From Candidatus Woesearchaeota archaeon (GTDB lineage: Archaea > Nanobdellota > Nanobdellia > Woesearchaeales > GW2011-AR9): a stretch of 64,000 nucleotides of DNA. The first letter of the stretch is position 1. The number at the start of each line of letters is the position of its first letter. The translations under genes were made by a program, and so were the position numbers. The notes below the pieces were generated by a model. That model made no database searches. It was given only the letters and a program-made list of their open reading frames with translations, and was not told the origin of the DNA. The stretch lies in the NCBI GenBank assembly GCA_016188115.1, contig JACPIK010000002.1:1128077-1192076 (forward strand). Reading direction: 5' to 3'. Shown one piece after another: positions 43,029-52,143 of the stretch.

Positions 43029-43315
43029 CGTGCGCTACCTAAAAATAAGCAAACTTATTTTCGGTAAGGGACATCTAACGATCCAAGAAGGGGGATGAAA
43101 ACCTTTCAAAGCATCCAATGGATGTGCATACAACCAAAATTCACAGAATCATTATCACGCCCTCAGAATATTTTTGAGGTCTCTATCATTCCAGTATCAA
43201 GAGCTAATGTTAATGTTGTTTGTGAATTCTAAATGTAGTGCATTTCCCTCAAAGAGCATCCAATACCATTCACTCAGGCTAGACTGGTTTATTGTCATGT
43301 TCTTAACGCACACTA
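43029..43315 (+). ncRNA. structured region, possible dnaG leader or larger RNA
   Basis: Hairpins seen: TACCTAAAAATAAG (43036-43049) with CTTATTTTCGGTA (43054-43066), about 12 pairs with one internal mismatch; GCATCC/GGATG (43111-43124) with a 3-base loop; CCTCA/TGAGG around 43160-43180. GTGCG near 43029-43034 could pair with CGCAC near 43308-43312, closing the whole block. There is no good promoter of its own. It could be a 5' leader of dnaG or a separate RNA of about 290 nt. No match to RNase P or SRP RNA motifs was recognised. Confidence 0.35.
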
Positions 43316-43328
43316 CGGAGGAAACAAA

Positions 43329-44738
43329 ATGGCAAAGATTAGCCCCGTTGCGGCAAAATATATTATTCATTCAACAATTACCATTGATGGCGTTGTCGAT
43401 CGTCCAGATGTCATCGGCGCAATTTTTGGTCAAACTGAAGGGCTTCTTGGTAATGATTTAGAACTGCGTGAATTACAACGTAGTGGTCGCATTGGTCGTA
43501 TCGAAGTTAATATGAACACGACTTCAGGTAAAACCAAAGGCGAGATCATCATCCCTAGTTCTTTGGATAAAACCGAAACAGCTATTGTTGCAGCTGCACT
43601 TGAAATCATACAACGTATCGGTCCTTGTAACGCCAAAATTGAAGTTGGTAAAATTGAAGACGTCCGTACCAGCAAACGCCAATTCGTCATCGAGCGGGCA
43701 AAAGAGTTGCTTCGTGAACTTACTGATTCAACTCTTCCAGATTCACAAGAAATCTCCGATGAAGTTGCGCAATCTGTACGTATGATGGAAGTAGGCGAAT
43801 ACGGTAAAGACCGACTTGCCTGCGGTCCTGCAATTGAAGAAAGCGATGAAATCATCATCGTTGAAGGTCGCGCTGATGTTCTTAACTTGCTCAAACATGG
43901 ATTTAAGAATGCTATTGCCATGAACGGATCATCCTGCCCACCAACCATTCGAGAACTTTGTAGTCGTAAAACCGTGACTGCATTTGTTGATGGTGATCGA
44001 GGAGGAGATCTTAATGTTCGTGAACTACTTAGCGTAGCCGAGATTGACTTTGTCTGTAAAGCACCTGATGGAAAAGAAGTAGAAGAACTTACCAAAAAAG
44101 AAATCCATAAAGGGTTGCGCAGCCGTATTACTGCAGAACAAGCAAAACTCGATCTTGGAATTGATAACGATGGTGGACTTAAAGTTGAAGAAGTAACCCT
44201 TCGTCAACAGCATTTTACTCGCCAACCTAAACCTCAACAACAAGGTGGTATGCCTCCACGTCGTCCAGAAAATGGACAACGCGATGGACCTCGAGATCGT
44301 AATGATAGTGGTCGCGAACGAAATGATAACGGACGCGAACACCGTGAGTCACAACCAGCTCCTCGCTTTAGCACCCAACAACGCGGACCACCAACTCCTC
44401 GAGTACAACCCCAAGATGTTCCTCGTGAAGAAAGTAGCCCTCGTCCAAGCGTTGAAGAGAAGAAGAAGCTCAAAGAAACCATGGAGGATCTTTTCGGAAC
44501 TCGCGGTGCATGCATCTTTGATCAAAAACTCAACATCTTAGGTAAAGTTCCTTTAAGTGAAGTAAGCACCACCATTAAAAGTTTGAATGGCGGCGTCTAC
44601 GCACTTGCTGTTGATGGTGCAATCGATCTTGACTTAGTTAAAGTTGCTGAGAAAGTTGGAGTAGCCGTCTTAGTAGGTACTGGCAACAAAGTCAAAGAAA
44701 GTTCGAAGGTAGCAATCTTGACTGACGATCAGCTTTAA
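43329..44738 (+). CDS. dnaG: archaeal DnaG primase-like protein
   Basis: Archaeal DnaG, 469 residues, with a central Toprim domain: IIIVEGRADVLNLLKHGFKNAIAMNGSS (the EG-x-x-D motif near residue 180) and TAFVDGDRGGDLN (D-x-D near 220). In archaea DnaG associates with the exosome (Rrp41/Csl4) and binds poly(A); its role is RNA tail recognition. Residues about 300-390 are a Pro/Arg/Gly/Asp-rich, low-complexity insertion before a conserved C-terminal domain (SVEEKKKLKETMEDLFGTRGA). The Shine-Dalgarno sequence GGAGG lies 9 bases before the ATG. It is the first gene after the long non-coding spacer. Confidence 0.95.
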   Translation: MAKISPVAAKYIIHSTITIDGVVDRPDVIGAIFGQTEGLLGNDLELRELQRSGRIGRIEVNMNTTSGKTKGEIIIPSSLDKTETAIVAAALEIIQRIGPCNAKIEVGKIEDVRTSKRQFVIERAKELLRELTDSTLPDSQEISDEVAQSVRMMEVGEYGKDRLACGPAIEESDEIIIVEGRADVLNLLKHGFKNAIAMNGSSCPPTIRELCSRKTVTAFVDGDRGGDLNVRELLSVAEIDFVCKAPDGKEVEELTKKEIHKGLRSRITAEQAKLDLGIDNDGGLKVEEVTLRQQHFTRQPKPQQQGGMPPRRPENGQRDGPRDRNDSGRERNDNGREHRESQPAPRFSTQQRGPPTPRVQPQDVPREESSPRPSVEEKKKLKETMEDLFGTRGACIFDQKLNILGKVPLSEVSTTIKSLNGGVYALAVDGAIDLDLVKVAEKVGVAVLVGTGNKVKESSKVAILTDDQL

Positions 44739-44793
44739 AGTTGATTTTTTAATTTTCTTTTTTCTTTTGTGAATTTTTTAGTAAGATTAAATT

Positions 44794-45609
44794 CTATCCA
44801 CTCGTAATCTCTACCTTCCTTCCTAAATACTTCCACACATTTTCTTTATATTTAGGATGATTAGGATACATTTCACATAACGTCTCATAGTCTCTTTTTA
44901 CAGTATCCAAACTTACCATGGCTTTACCTTTCAATATCCTAAACACCGATGGATCACGCACTGCAGCTCGCGCAATCATTACTTCAGTGATCCCTAATTT
45001 TCTAAAATACTCAATATCTTCAAATTTTGTAATATCCCCATTCGCAATAATTTTCTTTCCTGTCGCAATAATCTCCTCAAACACTGTCCAATCAGCGGGC
45101 GTAGTGGAATTCTCTCGAGCATGACGCGCATGCACAATAAATGCATCCGCATCTACGCCATTAAGTAAATTCAAATACACTTTGTGCTCTTTCTCATACT
45201 GATTAAGTCCAAGACGCATCTTCACAGTTACGGGCAATCCTAATTTCTTCAAAATAGTAACCAGTTCTTGCACCCGCGCCACACGCTTAATCAGCGCCGC
45301 ACCACTTCCCTCACTAATCACATCGGGACTTGGACAACCAAGATTGAGATTAAACCCCACTGGTTTAACATTATAAAAATCAAATGTATCAACAAATTTC
45401 TGTAACGCAGCAGGCTTCAACGCAAGTAATTGAATCACCGTTGGCGTCTCATTCTTCAAATCGAGCATATTTAACGTCGATTTATTCTTGCGCAACAATG
45501 CATCAACGCGAATCATCTCCGTGTATGTCACATCCGCACCATAGTTATAACACAACGTGCGAAACGCACAGTCGGAAGTACCTTCAAGAGGAGCAAGATG
45601 GATGATCAT
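44794..45609 (-). CDS. dus: tRNA-dihydrouridine synthase
   Basis: Flavin-dependent reductase of uridines in tRNA, 271 residues from the ATG at 45609. APLEGTSDCAFRTLCYNYGAD is the start of the TIM barrel; NLGCPSPDVISEGSGAALIKR carries the catalytic Cys and flavin-contact motif; VKMRLGLNQYEKEHK and HARHARE match later strands; IIANGDIT and MIARAAVRDPSVF bind the FMN phosphate. The longer frame to 45666 adds only a basic stretch, so the shorter start is more likely. It is divergent from the radical SAM gene. Confidence 0.94.
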   Translation of the reverse strand: MIIHLAPLEGTSDCAFRTLCYNYGADVTYTEMIRVDALLRKNKSTLNMLDLKNETPTVIQLLALKPAALQKFVDTFDFYNVKPVGFNLNLGCPSPDVISEGSGAALIKRVARVQELVTILKKLGLPVTVKMRLGLNQYEKEHKVYLNLLNGVDADAFIVHARHARENSTTPADWTVFEEIIATGKKIIANGDITKFEDIEYFRKLGITEVMIARAAVRDPSVFRILKGKAMVSLDTVKRDYETLCEMYPNHPKYKENVWKYLGRKVEITSG

Positions 45610-45702
45610 ATGTTCCCAAGAAGAAGCTCTCTTTTTAAGAAATATGGTTAAATCTCTATTTTCCACAACAAAATTTTAAAGTACGCCCCTTCCCTACACT
45701 AA

Positions 45703-47451
45703 ATGTCACAATTCCTTCCCGTCAACCTTCAAGAAGGCAAACAGTACTATCAGAACTTCAAGCAGTTTGACGTCGTTTTCATTACCGGCGATCCCTATTA
45801 CGATCATCCGTTAAGTGGTATGTCCATCATCGCACGTCTCTTAGACAGCAAAGGCTACAAAGTCGGCATTATTCCCCAACCAGAAACCGATGAAGAATTT
45901 CAAGCCTGTGGACAACCAAAATACTTCTTCTGCATCACCAGTGGGCTTCTTGACAGCATGCTTGCCAACTACACGCCCATGTTGCATAAACGAGAGAATG
46001 TATTAGTCCCGGAGCGAGCACTCATCACATACACTACAAAAGTCAAAACTCTCTTCAAAGGGGTCATTACTGTTCTTGGTGGAGTGGAAGCAACCATCCG
46101 ACGTTTTACTCATTTTGATTACAAAGAGAATACACTGCGTCGAGGAATTTTGCATGATACCAAAGCAGACATGCTCATTTTTGCCAATGCAGAAAGAGCC
46201 ATTCTCACTTTATTACAACGAATGAGCAACATAAAGAAAGAAAGCGACACATTTGCACAAATCCGCGACAAACTAGATCTTTCCACTATCGATGGCACTT
46301 CCTATCGTATCAAAAAAGAAGAAATAAAACCTGATATTAGGGTTCTCCCCAGCTTTGAACAATGTGTTGCCAACAAAGAAGATTTCAGCCTACTTACTCG
46401 CTTACACTATTTACTTCCCGATGCACCATTTATTGAACCCACTGGTGTCGGATTCATCCAACACAATCGTCCCGAACACACTTTAACACAAGAAGAAATG
46501 GATCTTATCTACAACCTCCCTTTCACAAGAGATATCCACCCCCACGCGAAGAATCGCGAATTCAACGTGCAGATGGTTGAAAAACTCGCAGCATCTGTGA
46601 TTATCGGTCGTGGCTGTTGGGGCAGCTGTAATTTCTGTATTATCCCTTTAGTTCAGGGTAAAGAAGTTGCTAAACGCAGCAAAGAAAGCATTGTCAAAGA
46701 AATAGAATCGATGTATGCTAAGGGCACAAAGAGAATCAACGATCTCACCCTCCCCACTTTGAATATGTACGGATCTTACTGCGATCTTTACGACCACCCA
46801 CAAGAAATCTACTCCCCCCTCATCAACAAAACAATCACAGTCTACAACAAAACAGAATATTGTAATCAACAATGTGTTGGTTGTTCTCATCGTCAAATTA
46901 GCGATGATCTCATGCCAATTCTCGAAGAAGTAGAAAAACTCAATCAGAAATATCAACACACTTCTCTTGAACTTCGAAGTGCCATTCGTCATGACATTAT
47001 TCTTGACCAAAAGAAACTCTTTCGCAAGATCATGCAGTTTACCACGCGTCTCAAGATTGCTCCAGAACATATTTCCGATAAAGTTTTGGCTTCCATGAAC
47101 AAAGCTAGACGTAAAGAATTCGAATTATTTCTCGAAGAATTCAAAAAAGTCAATCAAGAACAAGGCACACGTAAACGACTCGTTCCTTATTTTGTTGCCG
47201 CACATCCAGGTAGTACGCAAGAAGATATGGATGAACTCAAACGCTTCTGTGAAGACAAGAAACTCTTCGTCAATTTAACTCAAGTTTTTACACCAACACC
47301 GGGAACAGCATCAACAGCGACGTATTATACTGGTATTGAAACTCGTGATAAAAAGAAAGTCTATGTACCTCGAACATTTCGTGAGAAAAAAGATCAAAAG
47401 TATACTCTCTTTAGCAAAGAAGAACATGATCGTGATGATGAGAGTGGATAA
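45703..47451 (+). CDS. YgiQ/UPF0313 family radical SAM protein
   Basis: 582 residues. The radical SAM cluster motif is GRGCWGSCNFCIIPLVQGKE, with C-x3-C-x2-C near residue 310, followed by RSKESIVKEIESM. The N-terminal FDVVFITGDPYYDHPLSG is a cobalamin-binding-type or YgiQ-specific domain. TAPE-like TRLKIAPEHISDKVLASM and PYFVAAHPGSTQEDMDEL are late-barrel signatures. The protein family (UPF0313) has no firmly known substrate. The length is normal. The next gene starts 2 bases after its stop, so the two are co-transcribed. Confidence 0.94.
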   Translation: MSQFLPVNLQEGKQYYQNFKQFDVVFITGDPYYDHPLSGMSIIARLLDSKGYKVGIIPQPETDEEFQACGQPKYFFCITSGLLDSMLANYTPMLHKRENVLVPERALITYTTKVKTLFKGVITVLGGVEATIRRFTHFDYKENTLRRGILHDTKADMLIFANAERAILTLLQRMSNIKKESDTFAQIRDKLDLSTIDGTSYRIKKEEIKPDIRVLPSFEQCVANKEDFSLLTRLHYLLPDAPFIEPTGVGFIQHNRPEHTLTQEEMDLIYNLPFTRDIHPHAKNREFNVQMVEKLAASVIIGRGCWGSCNFCIIPLVQGKEVAKRSKESIVKEIESMYAKGTKRINDLTLPTLNMYGSYCDLYDHPQEIYSPLINKTITVYNKTEYCNQQCVGCSHRQISDDLMPILEEVEKLNQKYQHTSLELRSAIRHDIILDQKKLFRKIMQFTTRLKIAPEHISDKVLASMNKARRKEFELFLEEFKKVNQEQGTRKRLVPYFVAAHPGSTQEDMDELKRFCEDKKLFVNLTQVFTPTPGTASTATYYTGIETRDKKKVYVPRTFREKKDQKYTLFSKEEHDRDDESG

Positions 47452-47453
47452 AT

Positions 47454-48251
47454 ATGGCTACTTATAATACGAATGGGTTAGATATGCGTGAGACGATACA
47501 ATGGTATACTTCTTCAAATGTTGGGCTTCCTTCGTTAGAAGGAGCTACCCTGCCCTATACTAATCAAAGCATGGACAACATCATATTATCTCCTCAACAA
47601 CTCGGTGCTCTTTTCTCTCTATTTCCTTCAAGTGTACGAGATCGTTCAATTTTGCGTAAGGTAATTGGAAAACCTGTTACCTGGTTTCATCGTGACTCTG
47701 CAACAGGTGCGCTTAGCACAACAGAAAATATTGAAGAAGCACTATCACCTACGGCAATAGTTCCTTCGTATATTGATTATACCCCTTGGGGTGAGCTTAA
47801 AAGACCAACCGCAGATATTTGGATTTATGCATTACCAGATGATATCCCGATCCAAACTAAGAGGATTATCACAGCACAAGGTTTTCTTCATGAAGTCGGA
47901 CACAGTATTGTCCAACCAGCGCTTTACGTAAAAGATTATGATTTAGAATTCCCAGATGGAAAAGTAATAAATGGCTTAGAAGCACTTCTTGAATTTGCTA
48001 ATCTTGCTGAACAACATTCCCCCATCTCTGTATATGCTTCTACATACCGTGGTCATGAAAATAAATTTGAAAACACAGAACCAGAGTACGATCCACGTAC
48101 CGCAATTAGTGAAGAAATGTGTGAAACTATTGCTGCTTATGTATTGGACTTTGCATTTTCTGGTGACGAGAAACGAAATTATGATCCATTTGGTGATCGA
48201 CCAGAAATTAAAGACTTTGTCAAGAATTTTTTAGAAGCTCGTAAAATATAA
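47454..48251 (+). CDS. putative zinc metallopeptidase (HExxH)
   Basis: 265 residues. The motif GFLHEVGHSIV near residue 147-157 is a zinc-binding H-E-x-x-H, and a second acidic cluster (SEEMCETIAAYVLDF near 222) could supply the third ligand, as in zincin-like proteases. No signal peptide. The family is not recognised; it may be a small cytoplasmic metalloprotease or a degenerate relative. It follows the radical SAM gene directly, so a link with that enzyme is possible. Confidence 0.7.
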   Translation: MATYNTNGLDMRETIQWYTSSNVGLPSLEGATLPYTNQSMDNIILSPQQLGALFSLFPSSVRDRSILRKVIGKPVTWFHRDSATGALSTTENIEEALSPTAIVPSYIDYTPWGELKRPTADIWIYALPDDIPIQTKRIITAQGFLHEVGHSIVQPALYVKDYDLEFPDGKVINGLEALLEFANLAEQHSPISVYASTYRGHENKFENTEPEYDPRTAISEEMCETIAAYVLDFAFSGDEKRNYDPFGDRPEIKDFVKNFLEARKI

Positions 48252-48260
48252 TCAAAAACT

Positions 48261-49004
48261 TCACTTCATATTATTCCCGCCATCCACCACTAACACTTCT
48301 CCCGTCACCGCATTGCCCGAATCAGCAGCAAAATACAACACTGCCTGCGCAATATCTTCCGGTTGCATCAATCTTTTAAGTGGTGTATCAGCAATTTTAC
48401 TCGCCACATCTGACCAGGTCTTAGCCATATCCGTCTCGGTATAACCGGGCGCAACAGAGTTTACGGTTATGTAGGGAGCCAATGCTTTTGCTAATGTTGT
48501 TGTAAAACTAATCACTGCTCCTTTTGAAGTAGAATAATCCACAATTCCTGCTCTACCACAGTGGGGCAGACCACGAATAGAAGAAATGTTTACAATTTTA
48601 CCAGATTTTTGTGCGAGCATTATTTTTGCTGCTTCTTGAGAACACAAAAACATGCTTGTTACATTTGTTCGCATTGTCTCTTCCCAATCAGCAAGAGTCA
48701 AATTCACAAACTCTTTTGGGCGTACAATCCCTGCATTATTAACTAGGATATCAACTGTGCCAAACGCATTAAGAGTTTCTTTAAACAGCTTCTTAACATC
48801 TGCTTGCTTGGAAACATCTGCTTTCACACAAATCGCGTTACCCTTTGCTTTTGTTATAGTTGCAACAACCTCTTTTGCAGCCGCAACATCTTTATTGTAA
48901 TTAACCACAACACAAGCCCCTTCCTGTGCACACAACAACGCAATGGCTCGCCCAATGCCCTTACTCGATCCCGTAACAATAGCAACTTTACCTTTGAGTC
49001 TCAT
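48261..49004 (-). CDS. short-chain dehydrogenase/reductase (FabG-like)
   Basis: 247-residue NAD(P)-dependent SDR. The cofactor motif is VTGSSKGIGRAIALL near residues 10-24. The catalytic Ser-Tyr-Lys set is in VNISSIRG and DYSTSKGAVISFTTTLAKALAP (Y-x3-K). NNAG near 90 and PGYTETDMAKTWSD near 185 match the family. Its sequence is closest to 3-oxoacyl-ACP reductase (FabG), but SDRs vary widely in substrate and archaea do not need fatty-acid synthesis. It is convergent with the HExxH gene. Confidence 0.93.
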   Translation of the reverse strand: MRLKGKVAIVTGSSKGIGRAIALLCAQEGACVVVNYNKDVAAAKEVVATITKAKGNAICVKADVSKQADVKKLFKETLNAFGTVDILVNNAGIVRPKEFVNLTLADWEETMRTNVTSMFLCSQEAAKIMLAQKSGKIVNISSIRGLPHCGRAGIVDYSTSKGAVISFTTTLAKALAPYITVNSVAPGYTETDMAKTWSDVASKIADTPLKRLMQPEDIAQAVLYFAADSGNAVTGEVLVVDGGNNMK

Positions 49005-49082
49005 GTATCACACAATAATTTTCTCTTTTATAACATTTTCCTAACCATAAAGTTTATTACTCCACTTCTCCTCACTCATTCC

Positions 49083-50429
49083 ATGACATTCGACGTAGTT
49101 ATTGGCCGTTCTCGAAAAGATGTGGAGAAATTCGGAACGAAAGGAACAATTCTTGTTGCCAAACAATACATCAAAATGGGTCAAACCACATCACTTTCTA
49201 ATCCAGTTTATTTAGATGTAGCCGGCGCGCATGTTGTATTTCTCGTCGGCAAGAGAGGCAGCGGAAAGTCCTACACGCTTGGTTCCATCGCCGAAGGGTT
49301 AGCCGATCTTCCCCCTGAAATCAAACAAAACCTCTCTATCGTTCTGATTGATACTATGGGCATTTATTGGACTATGAAATATCCTAACTATCAAGATAGT
49401 GAAATGGTAAAAGAGTGGGGATTTGAACCAAAACCACTCGATGTTAAGATTTACACCCCCGAAGGATTTTTCTACAAATATCAAGACCAAGGTATCCCTA
49501 CTGACTTTCCTTTCACTATTCGACCTCTTGATGTTGAACCAAACGATTGGTGTAACGTGTTTAATACTGATCCTAACTCTGCCGTAGGTGTTCTCATTAC
49601 TAAAATTGTCCAACGCTTCAAAAAAGAGGGTGAAACCTACGATCTCGATGAATTTATCAACGAGGTACGCCAAGACGATGAAAGTGATACTGTTACAAAA
49701 AGTGTCGTTGTCAATCAATTTGAAAAAGCGAAAGGCTGGGAAGTATTCACCAAACAAGCCACTGCGCTTAAAGATCTGGTTGCGCCAGGTCAAGTAACTA
49801 TTCTCGACGTAAGTCCGTATGCAACCATGCCTTCGGGTTGGGATATTAAAGCACTCGTCGTAGGTATCCTCTGCCGCACTCTCTTCCAACAGCGTATGCT
49901 GGCGCGTAAAGTTGAAGAATTCAAAACACTCGACGCATCCATGCACTACTTCTCCAAAGAAGTCGAAGAAAAATTAGAAGATCCTTTGGTGTGGGTTGCT
50001 CTTGATGAAGCTCACGAGTTATTGCCACATGATGGAAAGACTGCCGCAAGCGAAGCTCTCATCACTATTTTGCGCGAAGGTCGCCAACCAGGAATTTCAC
50101 TTATTCTTGCTACACAACAGCCAGCCAAGATTCACACTGATGTATTAACACAAGCCGATACCGTTATTGCTCATCGACTTACTGCCAAAATTGATGTTGA
50201 TGCATTAGGTCAGATCATGCAAAGTTACATGCGTACAGGTCTTGATGCTGAGCTTAATATTTTGCCCCACGTTAAAGGCGCCGCCGTCATTTTTGACGAT
50301 GCTAATGAACGCCTCTTTCCAGTTCAAATGCGTCCTCGTTTTACCTGGCATGGTGGCGGATCTCCTCTTGCCATTCGTGAGAAAAAAGGTGATTTTGAAA
50401 GAAAACTAAAAACATTAAAAGATCTCTAA
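49083..50429 (+). CDS. HerA/DUF87-type ATPase
   Basis: 448 residues from the ATG at 49083 (the open frame runs from further upstream across the SDR promoter and is rejected). Walker A is GKRGSGKSYTLGSIAEG near residue 57-73, and Walker B VWVALDEAHELLPHDG near 302-317, followed by TQQPAKIHTDVLTQADTVIAHRLT, the arginine-finger/sensor region of HerA. The N-terminal beta-barrel is only partial. HerA helicases work with the NurA nuclease in archaeal DNA end resection; NurA is not here. TATA-like TTTATTAC near 49050 precedes it. Confidence 0.88.
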   Translation: MTFDVVIGRSRKDVEKFGTKGTILVAKQYIKMGQTTSLSNPVYLDVAGAHVVFLVGKRGSGKSYTLGSIAEGLADLPPEIKQNLSIVLIDTMGIYWTMKYPNYQDSEMVKEWGFEPKPLDVKIYTPEGFFYKYQDQGIPTDFPFTIRPLDVEPNDWCNVFNTDPNSAVGVLITKIVQRFKKEGETYDLDEFINEVRQDDESDTVTKSVVVNQFEKAKGWEVFTKQATALKDLVAPGQVTILDVSPYATMPSGWDIKALVVGILCRTLFQQRMLARKVEEFKTLDASMHYFSKEVEEKLEDPLVWVALDEAHELLPHDGKTAASEALITILREGRQPGISLILATQQPAKIHTDVLTQADTVIAHRLTAKIDVDALGQIMQSYMRTGLDAELNILPHVKGAAVIFDDANERLFPVQMRPRFTWHGGGSPLAIREKKGDFERKLKTLKDL

Positions 50430-50567
50430 ATCAGCATTGTGTAACGGAGTATTAAGCAGTTTTAAGATATTATCTTTGGTATAAAGAACAAATTTTAAAG
50501 CCTATTTATTCGATTTAAGCTATTTATCATAACAATCTATAAATAATCTCTCTTCTTTAAATAAAAT

Positions 50568-51206
50568 ATGAGTGCTACCAAAACCGTCGTTGCCAAGTAT
50601 GTTTTTTTAGATATTGTTGGTTTTTCTGAGAGTAGAACAGTTGAAGCACAAACAGATATCATCGGTATTCTTAACGACGTTGTTCGCAAAGCAATTCACG
50701 ATCTTAAAATTCAAAAAGATTCACGGATTTTGCTTCCTACGGGTGATGGAATATGTATAGCTCTTCTAGATATTACTGATCCCTATGACATGCATTTACA
50801 ACTTGCACTCAAGATTCAAGAGCACTTGTTTCAATATGATGCCTCACAAGATGATCCCATGCGTAAATTTCAAATTCGTATCGGTGTAAATGAAAATACG
50901 GACAATTTGGTAACAGATGTTAATGGAAATCGCAACGTTGCAGGAGCAGGCATTACTCTCGCCCAACGTATCATGGATCAGGCTGATGGAGGTAATATTT
51001 TCATTGGTCAAACCGTGTACAACCATCTTAATCAGCGAGAAAAATATCTTGCAAAATTCAAACGTTTTTCTGTTCCTACAAAACATGGTCGAAATTTGGA
51101 GATTTATTTGTATATCGATCCCACTATTGAATATATCAATTCTTTAGAACCTAAGTCCGTGGGTAATTGGTATCATAAATTCCTGTCAAAAGTTCATTTA
51201 AAATAA
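50568..51206 (+). CDS. class III nucleotidyl cyclase-like domain protein
   Basis: 212 residues, one cyclase homology domain. YVFLDIVGFSESRT near residues 11-24 has the first metal-binding Asp, and LLPTGDGICIALLD near 51-64 the second. IRIGVNENTDNLVTDVNGNRNVAGAGITLAQRIM resembles the family's conserved core, but the purine-specifying and transition-state residues cannot be checked fully. It has no sensor or membrane domain, unlike most bacterial cyclases. A TATA box near 50540 predicts a leaderless mRNA. It might make cAMP/cGMP or act only as a nucleotide-binding domain. Confidence 0.85.
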   Translation: MSATKTVVAKYVFLDIVGFSESRTVEAQTDIIGILNDVVRKAIHDLKIQKDSRILLPTGDGICIALLDITDPYDMHLQLALKIQEHLFQYDASQDDPMRKFQIRIGVNENTDNLVTDVNGNRNVAGAGITLAQRIMDQADGGNIFIGQTVYNHLNQREKYLAKFKRFSVPTKHGRNLEIYLYIDPTIEYINSLEPKSVGNWYHKFLSKVHLK

Positions 51207-51207
51207 A

Positions 51208-52065
51208 CTAAACCCTCACTACCCACAATCCTTCCTTCATCGACAATCGAATTAACAAGGTATGGTGGTCGCTATCCGTAGAATAACGTGCTTCTCGACG
51301 TGAATCAAATGATATAAATCCTCCCTGTCCGCCCCATTCAATACGCGTCGTAGATGAAGCCGATACAACTTTCTCCATAAATCTGAGAGCATGGGTAGGG
51401 TTAGGCTCACGAACCAACACACCAATTCCTAATGCTTTTTCAAATGGTGTTCCACCAGCATTGGCATACCAGCCAGTTGAACCTCGAGGTGTGGAGATAA
51501 TCGCGCCAGACGAAAGAACAACCTGCCGCACCGTACCTACTTTAACCAAAAATTCAATCGTCTTATCCTGCTCCGCCGGACCAAAGAACACTTCATTAAC
51601 AGCATTTGAGTTAAGTTTTTTTCCATCAAGCGTCGCCACCAAACGAGGCCAGCGTTCTAAACCTAGCGTACCTTGTTTTAGCCTTTGACAAAGAGAAGTA
51701 AAATTCGCAACACTTGTTGTAAGTAACGCTCCCCTACTTCCTTGTTTTACTGGATGTGAATTGATTCCTAAGATAGGAGTATTGCCACAATACTGTGCCG
51801 TCGTAAGAAATGTTCCATCTCCCCCTAGTGTAAGAATAAGATCATATTTACCACAGATGGCATGAGATAAATTTTGATCTTCTATAAAAGTCATTGCCAA
51901 ACCCATTCGCTGTGACTCTTGTCGTACCTTTTCCACTGCTTTCTGATGATACACATGTTCTGTTTTAAGCCGGTCGCGTTTAAATCTTGGAAGACTCGAA
52001 GGAGCAACAGGACAAGTCTGATAACATGTTGTCTTCATCACACATAGAATCTTATTAAATTGCAT
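51208..52065 (-). CDS. nadK: NAD kinase
   Basis: ATP- or polyphosphate-dependent NAD kinase, 285 residues. LILTLGGDGTFLTTAQYCG (G-G-D-G-T) near 92-110 is the catalytic motif. ILGINSHPVKQGSRGALLT near 118 and VNEVFFGPAEQDK near 180, SSGAIISTPRGSTGWYANAGG near 207 bind NAD. It converts NAD to NADP. The start could be the ATG at 52038 instead (M-K-T-T). It is co-directional but separate from HtpX. The family length fits. Confidence 0.94.
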   Translation of the reverse strand: MQFNKILCVMKTTCYQTCPVAPSSLPRFKRDRLKTEHVYHQKAVEKVRQESQRMGLAMTFIEDQNLSHAICGKYDLILTLGGDGTFLTTAQYCGNTPILGINSHPVKQGSRGALLTTSVANFTSLCQRLKQGTLGLERWPRLVATLDGKKLNSNAVNEVFFGPAEQDKTIEFLVKVGTVRQVVLSSGAIISTPRGSTGWYANAGGTPFEKALGIGVLVREPNPTHALRFMEKVVSASSTTRIEWGGQGGFISFDSRREARYSTDSDHHTLLIRLSMKEGLWVVRV

Positions 52066-52143
52066 ATTGCAAGGAAAGAAACAGGAATTGATATGGCTTA
52101 CGGTTTTGGGTAATTTAGTGAGAACATGAACAGTTTTTCGTTA

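Larger units (their letters stand above)
42599..43328. other. 730-base non-coding region upstream of dnaG
   Basis: The longest gene-free stretch in the window. From left to right it holds: operator-like palindromes around a BRE/TATA promoter (42664-42721), a small transcript ending in a terminator hairpin (42722-42786), a second BRE/TATA promoter (42872-42879) and a 72-nt GC-rich RNA candidate (42902-42973), a run of hairpins (43029-43315) that may form the dnaG leader or another RNA, and the dnaG Shine-Dalgarno (GGAGG, 43315-43319). Short reading frames such as 43174-43461 overlap dnaG and look like shadows. Confidence 0.6.

Noticed and set aside
43174..43461. 95-codon plus frame before dnaG
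   Set aside because: It overlaps the dnaG start in another frame and crosses the structured leader.
48804..49082. N-terminal extension of the HerA-like ATPase
   Set aside because: It crosses the SDR gene and its promoter on the other strand; the conserved domain begins at 49083 after a TATA-like signal.
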